Below are positions 44,701 through 56,700 of a DNA stretch of 64,000 bases, piece after piece (within the stretch, counting starts at the first letter, position 1; each line of letters starts with the position of its first letter). The position numbers and the translations under genes are program-made. The notes under the pieces are model-generated. The model searched no databases. It had not been told where the DNA came from and saw only the letters and a list, made by a program, of their open reading frames with translations. The stretch comes from Patiria pectinifera (Eukaryota; Echinodermata; Asteroidea; Valvatida; Asterinidae). Location of the stretch: contig CM057129.1 of NCBI GenBank assembly GCA_029964075.1, forward strand, positions 27,147,430 through 27,211,429. Reading direction: 5' to 3'.

Positions 44701-47700
44701 GTGGGGGCACATTTATAACAGAGAGCGGGGCACTTTTGTTGGCCTGGGAAAATCTTCGGGGGAAAAGTGCCCCCCCCCCCTCCGGTTCCGCCGCCCCTGC
44801 TTGTAGGTTTCCTTATGGAAGCCCTCTACTCTCCGTCCCAACCGTCCCTTCACCCACAATTAGAAGATATTTTATGGCCGACAAAACAAAATTATGGCCA
44901 CTTTTCATTTCATAGAAACACAAATTCCCCTCCTACCCGAAGCTACTATAAACCAGTGTCCTCAATGCACTACACGGTGAGTACAAAAAACGGAACCAAA
45001 CCCCCAAAAATATATTTCATATTTACACAAATATGTAGCACCAAAAATAGTAATGACTGGAAAGCCAATTTCAGATGAACAAATTACTGAAATTGCTCAA
45101 TCCATTCAAAGAATATCACCATTTAAGCGCAATGACCCTAAAACCTGTTTCGTCCAAAAAGAGCAATATATTTATTGTGTATTCTGACTGTTTGGAACAT
45201 CAAAGACAATGACACAGAATACTTGTTTCAAGAACTGTCAACAACTGTAGTACTCAATAACCCTGATTTAAAGGCAAACAATATGATTTATAAAATCCAT
45301 TTTTTTTTTTAAAGACGGACCTTCAAAATTACTTTGTTGAATGTTTCAAACTTTTAAACTGAGGTTTTATCGCTGGCCATGTTTGAAGACAATTGTGACT
45401 ACGATTCTTGAAATCGTATTTCTGGACGAAAGAGGTTTTAGGGTCATTGTGTTTAAATGGTCATATTCTTTGAAGGGATTGAGCAATTTTATTAATTTTG
45501 CATCCAAAAGTAGCTTATGAAATTGGCTTTCCAGTCATTATTTTCTGGTGCTACATATTTTTTTTTTATTTGGAATATAATAATTGTTGGGGTTTGGGTT
45601 CCGCTTATTTTGACTCACCCTGTAGATTATTGTATCTACCGGACAGTAAACGATAGAAGGTTCCCAAGACATCAAAATATACCCACCCCACGCCACGGTA
45701 CTCGCAATGATCATGTAATAAGTTCCATCCGTAGGAGTTTGCCTCGTCAGAGCATTGGTGTACATGTTTCTCGCTTCAATGGCCGTCCACATCATTGTGG
45801 ATAGTGGCAAGTAGTGCAGTAGAGCAGTCACAGTAACACAAGCGTAGGTTGAACCCTGTCGGTGAAATAAAAATCAGTCTTAATTCTAGGTCATGTTACA
45901 GTATATAGTACCTCATTTCACTCTGCGGAGTTAAACAGAGTAAACACTAAAAAGACTCTAGCTTGGAATTTCAAATTCACAAAGAAAGTGTTAAGGTCCA
46001 CATAACATTTAACGTAACTTGTTATGTCATGTTGTTGTTGGTCTCAGTGAAAGTGGAACCTTTTCTTACAATCACACAACATACAATAATACCTTCGCAT
46101 TCTCCACTCCGGACACCAACACAGTGTACAATAACAGTAGCGACAGGATGAACTGGGCGAATATTTGGCCAGATTTCAGTGCGCGCAGCTTCCTACAATA
46201 AAATACATAACCCATACAATTAATTTAGTTCCTTATATCAAAAATCTAACAGACACTTCTCCAAACTCAAAACAAGATTAACATCACTATACGTAACATA
46301 AAACAGTTTTATTTCAAAGTCTATTTTGAAGTGGAACACAGTGTAGGGCTATGTATGATAATATTTCCGCTGTTACATTTTCAATGTTTGTTAATTTATT
46401 ATTGGCATCTCGCAAAATAAGTACATTAGCATTTTCTACCTGAACGGAAAATACATCAACAGCATGAACGCGTACATCCCTGCTGATGCAATGCAGCCAA
46501 TCCGTGTGATTGGATTCAATGCTCGATGGTACGACTTCAACTCGTCTTTTAGTTCCTTGCAAAATAAAAACAATACATCTCTATCATCCCTGGTGTCAGT
46601 ATTGAAACTTTACCCAATTTAATAGTTTTGTAACTAATGAACGAATTGATGTGTCTGTGCAGCGGCTGTTCTAAGTTGTTTAGGTATACAGTCATGTGGT
46701 TGCCAAGGTAAAGCGTGTGGTGTTGTTGGGCAAAGCTAATCCGATTACGTACTTAGACGCCATAATAGAGCAGTTAAATCTATGCACCTCAAAAACATGG
46801 CCTTTTGAACGTTGTGTTTCTCAAAAAATATGCTCAGTATGATTGAATTGTAAAATTATAACGGAAGATAACATTCTTAACTTCATGTCAGTGAACATTC
46901 TTGGTCATCGATGCCGAAACTTCAATACTGGTTACTGGTAAATCTGACCTGCAAGTCTGAAAGAAATCGTTCGAAAAATTCCCCAAATGCATGTATTAAC
47001 CTAAATTTCAAGGAATCTTTCCAAGTTGTTATTTCACGAGTAGTTCAACACTTATATTATCTAGGCATATTCTGAATTTCAGCTCAATCTGTTGTTGCAA
47101 ACGCTAGTGTTACAACTAGAACTATCTCCATGGAAAATTTCGACGAGGATTTTCCGCCGACACAACCGACGTGCATTGTTCAGCAAAGCGCCGTAGGCGC
47201 TATACGGTTGACTGATTCCGGCCAATCCCAAATGTTGCATGAAGATACGGCTTCTAAACTGGAGAAATTAATTTTCAAAGATTTCACCCGCCAACTTGAA
47301 CATGTGTGTACGTGTAGTTTCATTCAGTACCATAATAATTCGCTTCTTTTCGTCATTATCCAGTGATTTATCCAGATATTTATGACATTGCATTTTGATT
47401 GAATTTAATCCCAAACAGGATAAAAAAATCCACGTGTTGTCATTTTTTTTCATGTCATCCTTCCTTCGTAATTTCTTCTCGTTTCATGAGCAATGCACAC
47501 CGTATAAAACATAAAATGGAGAAATGTTTAGGCAAACATCCCACATTACTTAAATCCGAGGGACATATACTCACTACAAATACTGCGAAGTTGGTTGCGT
47601 GATTACAATGACATCTGTGTCGCCCATTGGTCACTCCCTGAAACTCACATCCAGCATTGGACCAATCACCGACTCCGTTTCTCAGAGTGAAGTCCCAGAA

Positions 47701-50700
47701 GACACACATGACCTCTTTGACGTTAATAATCACTGGAAGCTAGAGTTGTAAATCGAGTCAACCATTAGTCAATCACGAATCAAATCTCAAGTCAAACCCT
47801 ATATTCATCAGATCACGATTAACAGTGGATGAATAATAGCTTTTGGTTTTCTGTAGGTGCCCGAAAAGTAAGTATGTTGGGCTGATAATGCCTCATTAGC
47901 AACTGTCTAAATGAGTTTCAGGCCCCGTCTGAATAACCTAACTACGGCCAGCAATTACACATGCGCCTGCAACCAGCGAAATCCACTTCCCATCGACACT
48001 TGTGCTACCGCAAGACGCGTAGCCACTAAATCCGCACTCTTGTGGATATTTGTGTGATTGACTATGAGCAAGTTGTGGATGGAAAGCCGAGGCAACCCGC
48101 TTGGTTCAGATCTTTCACTGTAATAAGGCCATTCAAATAGCAATAGCGCAAAAGTACTGACATTTGGATATCTATGCTACAGACATTTATGAAAAAACCT
48201 TATTACAAACGTCTGCCTATAACAAAATACATAGTTTTAAAAAGTAGTGGAATGTTTAACATGACGACAATAGTCACTTTAAATTTAATAACAGATTTGT
48301 TTTAAAAATGCTATATTTTGCTGTTACTCTTCACGACTTTTTCCCCTTACCACGTCGTCCTGTAGGTTACCCGTCATCCTACCTGAATCTGAATAACTAC
48401 TGGTTCAGTCAGGTTCCGTAGCTCCACATCCTCGACAGCAACAGAAACTACTGCACCGGGAATAAGCGAACGGGTTCCTGTTTCTGAAAGGGATTTCCTT
48501 GTCGAAGGGAAAAGAGAGTCATCACCATAGGCGATGAAACGAGCAGCAATGTGCATCGGTGAGCTGTTGCCTAAAGGTAACATAAAAACGAAATTGTATC
48601 TATGGATAAAATTTCAACAAAACAGTCTGAAATCAATTCTAGCCCTTAACCCTGAGTCTACACCACTGACCCATATACTAATTCGACTAGCTACTTAGCC
48701 AGTGTGTCTCAAACGTCACGTGCGCGCCAGAACATACGCCGTCATCGTCCTGCTGCTGGGATTAGTTTAGTTCTGCCACTTAAAACAAACCTTCCCATAA
48801 TAATCTAGTATCCTTTGGATGTTGGCAAGTCCTAGGAATAGACTGTTTCATTCTATCAAAAAAAAAGGCAGAAAATGCCATTCTTATTTTCGTCGCCTTA
48901 ACTCAAAAGAAGATATCCAACGAACTATTCGTGTAAAAAAACCCTCCACTGATACAAACCATTTTCCGCCTCGACCAACGCCAACAGATTGGATGGTAGA
49001 CTGACGGCTGCAATCGTTTCATCTGGTATCTCGCCGCTGCTCTCATAAACTCTGACCTCTGACCCGGCAAAGGCTTCATCATCCGGCGTTGAACCATCAG
49101 AGGGCGGTAGACCGTTCTGGTGTCGGACCAAGGCGAAGCTTAGACCGCCGCTGACATCGGAGGAGTTGAGGTTGGCCGCTTTGACTTTGATGGAATCCTT
49201 CTGGACACTGACCTCACCCTGCTGTCGAAGGGTCCAGGAGACCTGAGTCTCGATTGACTGTGCAATGCTGACAAGCTTGCCTGCTTCCGTGTTGTCAGAT
49301 GCGTCGCGGTGTTTCAAAGCACGCATGATCTTATCAGCAACATCAATAACTTCATCAATAACCTGCAGGTGTAAAATCATCCGATTAACAATTTCATTAA
49401 AAACGATAAGGCTAGCCAAGTGAAGCAAGTCCAAGATTCGGAATGGCTAAAACGTTCGTAAAATAAGCTGTAGTGGTAACGTATGCTGTAGTGGTAACTA
49501 ACTCACATGTGCAGTGCATGCCATAAGACATACATAAATGGGCACGCCAATTAATTAAAGCTGCTCCCCGACCATTAAGCCATAAGTGCCAGTTAGTCAG
49601 TAGAATTCACAAGTGTCGGGGAGTCGGGGAGTCAGTTAGTCAGTGAATGAACCAGTCTTGTGCAGAGAGGACTGGCCCTCTCTGGGACCAGCAAAACTAT
49701 TTTTTTTAAATGAAGATAAAATGTGTCAATAAATTACAACCTGGTACGTCAATGCAAATGACTTTTACGCCGTTCTTCAGAGGCCTCAAGTTCACTTCCG
49801 TTCCCATTATAAATGAGTGTTATACAATGTACGAACATTTTTTGAGATTTCTGCTTGGAGGAGATACAACTGTTCAGAAAAGCACTTTTATCATTTTTTC
49901 CTAATTATTGATCCATAACAATTTTAAAATTGTTTGGATCCCGGACAGTGTTTTGTTTTTTTAGTATTTGAAAAGGTCCGCAAGTTGACTGGAAAGGATA
50001 CCAGCGAAAACAGCAATATTAGAAACAGAACCCACTCCTTCCGGCCTACCACTTGGAAATTATCTTCACATTATGAGTTGTATACCCTCCGATCCGGAGA
50101 TCGACTACATTCAGCAGCCGTCTTGGAGGTGTGCTTTGTTATGTTAATTCATTAATAATTCATTAATAGGCGGTCTGCTCATGCGTATCTCTGTGGAACA
50201 AACATCCCTCCTTGAAGATGGCTGCAGTGCAACCGATCTATCTCCGCTAAAATCCCTCAACATGCATCGTCTAGACAACTTGCCAACGAGCAACTACAAA
50301 CCATCGTTTTCTTGCGATCTGTTCTGAAAATAGCAACTCATTCGTCTTTTTTGTGTGCTAAAGTCAAGTCTTGGACATATCAGATTGCAGTAAAATTCAC
50401 TGATACGTAAGTTTAGCTTTGTACTACACATACCTGAGGGTGGCCGACACCAGCACTGGAAATGTTCTGCAAGATGTCAGCTATTGTGTTGATATTCTGT
50501 GCAGACAGTTGACCATTGCTCCACATATCCGAAGATGTTATCTCCGAAAGAAGCTTGGCTACGTGACTTCCGTTTGAAGAAACCTGAAGACGAGGGTATC
50601 AAAAAGCCAGTAGCATATAGGGATACTTAATCTTGAATTAATCACTAATCATATCACTAATCAACGAGCCATGAAGCGTTGATAGACACATCCGTGGAAG

Positions 50701-53700
50701 CAATTACTGTATTTAAATGAAACCATAACTGCTTTTAACGCGTGCCTCCTAGCAAAGGCGCCTTTGCTAGGGATGCAATAGGGCGGCCTTATAATTAGGT
50801 GGACCTTCGATTTTTGCACCGCGACGGAACCGTCGGCATCAGGCGGACAATTAATGCTGAGGTCACAAAAATGAGAAATCGTGTGATTCTCATGGAACAA
50901 GCAGGATCTCGAAGCAAAAATAATCCCAACCACGCTCTGTTCATTGGCTTTTCCGCATAGTTGCGGAAAAGCATTTGTTTTTGTTCTGATTTTTTTCTTC
51001 TTTCTTCTTTTTCTTTTTGTTCCCATTTTTATTCCGGCCTTCACTTTTGGCATTCAACTTTGTCATACTTCCTTCAAGGTTACCACATTACAGCACACTA
51101 CACCAGAGCTCCGCGTTCTGTTCAACAAAATTGTTGGAAATGTATAATTTTAGAGTTGTGTCATTTGTGAATGGGAATACAAGTACATTTAAGACCGCAT
51201 CAGAGGAATGCGCGCTGATAATGGCTCGAGCCGAACCGGCTGAGCACATCTTTATTCCCTTATTGTTAAAGAAGTCACATGACTGTCTATACTATGGAAT
51301 AATAATAATAATAATAATATATCTTATATAGCGCCAAATCCTTCAAAATGACGTTCAAGGCGCTTAACATTCATTAAAAAAAATTAAAAAAATAATAAAA
51401 AATCTGAAAAACCTTCAAAAATTACATATTGTTACAATAATATTAATAATAAAAATTAAATAATAAAATATTACTAATACAATCATATTAGCATTAAAAC
51501 CTAAGAACAAAACAAATCAAGCAAAGATACATGTTAAGGAAAAAATTGGATTGAGGGACCTACAGTTAAGTTTGTAAAGAATAATAAAAAGATTTTTTTT
51601 TTTAAGGAGGTGACAAGTATACAGAAAATTAACAAAACCATTATGGGTATACAGCAACAACCAAAAAATGAGCGACAAAACGAAGACCTATCAACAGCCC
51701 AACAACTAATGACAGAACGACAGACCAGGAACAAAATACGGTGCTATTAAACCCAATAGCAAAACAAATAAATTATAAATCTAGGCTGGCCATGCATAAA
51801 TGCACACAAAACAGCATTTAAGAATCATAATGGGTACATATACATGTACATGAAGAAAGAACCAACACCTTAAAAAACAATCGTGGTGGATGCGCTCGTC
51901 GTGGGTGACATGAGCATGGTTGCGATTATTTTGCGTCGGGATGCCGCTTGTTTCAAGAGAATCACACGTTTTCCCAGTGGTTTTTTTTACCTGAGTTCTC
52001 ATGGTTTTGTTGTGTGACCTGAGCATTATTTTACTGCTTGATGCCTACGGTTCCGTCATGGCGCAAGAAAATCGCGGGTCGACCTGAGGCCGGCTTTAAA
52101 CTGTCATTTTCAATTTGGCTTGTTATTCACAAATTAAAAAAGGCAGTTTGGTTTTGCAACTGCCAATGCGCATAATGATATTGGTGACGGACACACAGCT
52201 ATATTAATTTAATGTGGCTATATAGTGTGGTCACAGATCATCAGGTACGTTAGTGTGACGTCACTTCAGTTAACACCACGCCCACTGCACATTAAAGGTA
52301 TAGTCCATCACTTGTAATTTGTGCATTTTGTTCATTTGAAGCAACAAAAGTGAAGCAGGGTGCTGAACAGCTAACCTGATGAAGTTTCAGCTCAGCTTTA
52401 GCGGTATATTTCGAGAAAAACAACATTCTAAGATCTCGATTTCAAATCAAAAGTTTCTGAATAATGCTTTGAATTGGGCCTGAATTCAGCGTCCGAGACA
52501 CGTTCTCACTAGCCGATTGCAGCTACGCGATGTCGCGCATCGATCCGACGAATTGCAGCAACTGAGGGCGCGTGTGCATCGTGCAATGCTTGCAAGCGCT
52601 TCGCCGAATAAAAAAAAACGAACAACGTTAACTAACAGAAATTGTCAACGGTGCTTCTTAAGACGCACCGTTGGAAATGCCTTCTTTCGTTGATTTCTTC
52701 AAAAAGACAGCTTGCTAGAAAGAATAATTTCACAGGGAGTTTAGTCCCCTTACTATCTTTCAACCAAGTATGTTTTTCAACAATAATTACGCCAGTTACT
52801 TTTTTGCAACCGGACGTTAACGGAACTTGGTTGTTTATCCAATGGGCGCTATTTATCAGTGGTGCGCGCGCGTGTATGACGAAGTCGCTAACCAACCTGA
52901 CTCGAGATAATCGAACGCCCATCCTTCGGGCGCATGAACGCGCAGGCTATGCGCTAGGGAGATGTCCGCCGACACTCACGTATTAACTACGAGTAGAATT
53001 GGCTTCGCGTAACATCGCGTAACATCGCGTAACATCGCGTCAGCGATTTTATCCGGAACGACCCTTGACCTAGACTACTTTCTCGAGATACCGGACTGGC
53101 TACTTGGAATTAGAACAAAATGTACTCAGTTTGTGTAGACTTTCGTGAACTCTACTTCCGGCCGCCTACACTGCAGTGACCTGAAATGATAGTGGGCGCC
53201 CTCAAGATTTTCAGTAGGCCCCTACCAGATTCGTCTTTACCACGGTTCGTTGACACTGAAGCTGAGTAACATACCGGCACTTGCCATCCAGTGAGCGTGT
53301 CGTTACTTTGTAGGCCTACTCGTTCATCACAGCTCTGATATTGCGGATCATCCCATCTGGGTTCTTCTTGGTGACTGCCTTGTAAGCAATTCCTCCTGCC
53401 GACTGGGCTACCAGCTAAATAAAGATAAAAGCACCATGTTTGCTGCTCGCTTGAGGGCAACCGTAACACAATACGAGGGTCCGCTCTCATATTTGATAAT
53501 TTACAGTTTCACTCGAAATGGAAAGCACAGCTGTTCTGATTGTACTAGTGTCGTGTCCATTTTGAATTTGTTTATAAAGCTCATGCTCCGTCTCTGATAT
53601 CTCACTCAGGCAACAGCTGTAGAATAGCTACTGTCTATTGTTATTTCGAACGGGAAGCAGTCTTATGGCAACTTCGGCTCGCTTTTCAAGTCTTACCATT

Positions 53701-56700
53701 TAACGTCATCGGTGGGCACTTCTGCACAGATTCCACCTGTACACCAGCCTCAGTCGCAGGCCATGTGACAGAGCCAAACGCCTGATTATACGTCACTTCC
53801 TCCTGACATTGCCCTAAATTTTATCAAATAAATGTAGTGTCCCAGTTATTTAAGCACTTATATTACACAAATTCCATGGGACGATACTTTAATCTCGTTC
53901 CAGAACATCGTCGAGCTCAATTCTCAATTTCAATTTCAAAAAAGCCACCAATGTATTTCATAATATATTTCAAATTTGTAGCATTCTCATTCGTCTCAAT
54001 TTTGGTAAATTCGTCTCGTGTGGCGATCGGTGTTTTTATTGACAAAGCAAACATCGTTTGTGTGTTTGTGTGAAAAACCATTAAGTATTATAAATAGAAA
54101 ACTGTACCTTTGTTTGAGTCGTAAGCCAAGGTGGTAGCCGGCACGTTGTAGCCTTCCACAGGAATCCGAAGCAATGGATCCATCTCACCTCTGACTGGCG
54201 TGAAGAATACTTCTGCGAAGAACAAATTACGTCGATTGACAGGTGTTTTGGTTGATTTTAAGGGCAGGGGTGTACATAGGCTGTCTTACATAAACATGGA
54301 TGTGAAATTTTGATTCTAAGTTTCACTTCATGCAAGGCATTAGCTCGTCCCCACCGCTCTATCCATTGAAGCCGGTGACCACTAATCCATGTGGGTAGGT
54401 CACTATCCATGATCAATTTACGTGTCACTAATCTCATTACTATAACTGGACTGGCTGACAATGTCCCCGCATGGCAATTGACGCAGCTTCCGCCATCTTG
54501 AGTGACACATGACGCACGCACAGTAAATGCTGGTTTTAACGGGTAGTTAAGGAAGCGAAAATAAGCATGGACAATGCTATTCCTAGGATGGCCAGCATCT
54601 AACAAATAATTGATTATTTTAATAGGCCTAAAGGGCACTTATTGTTTTTAGTGAAACAAAAATCCAATCCGAAACTGGAGAACGTGACGTTTTCGGGATC
54701 CAAGGTGGTGGATCAGCTGCTTTAAGACACATTGGCCAATTAAAACCTGTAGCAGCTAGAGTGAGTCCAATTAGTGGTCAGTGACGTATGTGTCACGCAC
54801 ACAATGAGGAGAAGGGTTTCTCACCTCGGACGGATATGTAGAACGTACATCGATGACTGACAGAGTTACTTCCATCCAGATCAACCACCATTACCACTTC
54901 CACCTCTGTCTTATTGTTGAACCGGGCCCATGGGTCATATGTGATGTCAAACGACCCGCCACTCTCGCACGGCCTACGGGAAGTCTCATCACCAATGGAT
55001 TTGCACGTCGTGTACTCTTCGTAACTTTCTGGTACGTTGACAAGTGTTGGTAGTGTCCAGTTTACGGAGGCCGTCGATTGTCCCTGAGGAATTATGACCT
55101 CGATGGTTGGGAGTCCGTTAATATATGATGATTCTGGGGGCGGGCACGTTTGTCCAAAGGCCGCTTATAAATGGATTAAAATTTAAAAAAATAAAAAAAA
55201 CATAATGCAGTTTATTGTAGTCCTGTATTCAAGTTGGATGAGTAAAACATATTCTTCTAAAACATATACCACTATATCTGGTATAACTTGTGGGATTTGG
55301 AAAGCTTCACCGGAAGCGTCTATAGCAATGAAGTTATCAGGTTGTAAGAAATGCTTATGACGTCATTGCAGGAAGATTTGGGGGAAGTGGGGTGCTGTGG
55401 TCCAATGGTTATGGTGTTCGACTTGTGTGCCGTGGTGCAAGGGTTCGAATCCTGACCGTGGGAACATGGTGCTTGCGCTCCTGAGCAAGGCGCTTTACCA
55501 TTATTGTTTCGTCCTTCGGATGCACAGAAAACATGAAGTGAGTAATTTGACTCAATATCGTAATAATTGAGTCATTTTGTCCGTGTAGTGAGACACTTTG
55601 AGCCAAAGTGTGTCACTACACGGACAAAATGAGTCATTTTTTTTCGATAATGAGTCGAATTACTCACTTTGTGTTTTCTGTGTGGGACGTGAAGCCGTAG
55701 GTCCCGTGTGTTGTGTAATGCACGTTAAAGAACCCAGTGACACTTATCGCTAAGAGAAGGGGTTTGCCCCGGTGTTACTGGCAGTGGCTGCTTAATGCGC
55801 CGCAGCACCTTGTAAACCATTATAAAGGTGCTACATAATGGTTCTCATACTTCCCATGTACTTCACTGACCTATCTCTAGTAAAGACATAATTTCAAGCG
55901 CATTGAGTACCTAATTGTTGGTAGATGCGCTATATAAGACTTCGGTGGTGGTAAGTTAATTAGAATCCTACAACTACTAGCCGATACAATAAGTGTATTG
56001 CCTCTTAATTTAACTTATCCCCAGGACTCTAGAGTCTTTTTTCCAACACGACAACGGCAGTAAGAATCCATGCCATGAAGCCTACAAACGCACACAGTCG
56101 TATTCGAACCATCAATCGTGGACGTCCTACTGTCCCTCCTTTGTTTATAATAACTATTAAAGAAGATTCACATATGTTTTGTACACGACCAAGAACAAAA
56201 GATTTGTTCTCTGGCATTTTTCGTCCACGGTTTGAATGCCTGAACACGCCCATGGTCATCGGGGGCGACATTCTTTAATTCATTGTTCATATAATCATGC
56301 TTAGCACTTGTAAAATAAAAGATGAAAGGTTCAAAATCAGACCTGCAATAAATCATGCTATGTAAGACCATTTGACCTTTTTAAGCTGGTTTTACCGACA
56401 TTTTTAACTCAAAGACGTCATAACATAAAGTTCAAGTATTAAACCTTTAACTGGCCTATAGTTTTCATTCATGCACGCGCATTTTGATATCTGGCATTAG
56501 TTGGACCTTTTTTCATGTTGAAAAACTTTCACTAATAAAATAAGATCGTGACCAATAAAAAGACCGCGGGGTTCAAATTGTGACTGAAAATGAACGCATA
56601 TAAGGGACTCGGTCCATGGTCAATCAACAAATGGAGACTTACAATTATTGCATATGACGCCTACGGTGTTTTCACAATTGCTAACTGTTCTTCCCCATCC

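Larger units (their letters stand above)
43363..45686 (-). other. Receptor intron (TM4) packed with transposons
   Basis: 2.3 kb between the two TM4 exons. It contains a short hAT-like element (43482-43669), a larger hAT-like element (43955-44799) with a partial hairpin element inside it, and a mariner-like foldback (44971-45624). Most of the intron is therefore mobile DNA. Confidence 0.8.
50584..53274 (-). other. Receptor intron between HormR and GAIN
   Basis: 2.7 kb, the longest intron of the receptor gene. It holds a retroposon-tail-like piece (51298-51365), an A-rich stretch to 51540, the reverse copy of the TATAGTCCATCA element (52299-52805) and a short 10-bp tandem repeat (53006-53040). 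Confidence 0.7.
55164..56642 (-). other. Receptor intron between SRCR 5 and the HYR-like module
   Basis: 1.48 kb; about 40 percent of it is the interrupted SINE at 55388-55955. The part 55956-56642 shows no repeat or exon. Confidence 0.7.

Noticed and set aside
45600..45686. Extension of the TM3-TM4 exon through its open frame to 45538
   Set aside because: The extension runs into a mariner-like element and gives no TM4 end; the donor at 45686 joined to 43362 gives the conserved WG.P.IV sequence.
55388..55470. Functional tRNA gene
   Set aside because: A and B boxes are present, but the acceptor stem is not convincing, and the sequence continues into a SINE core.
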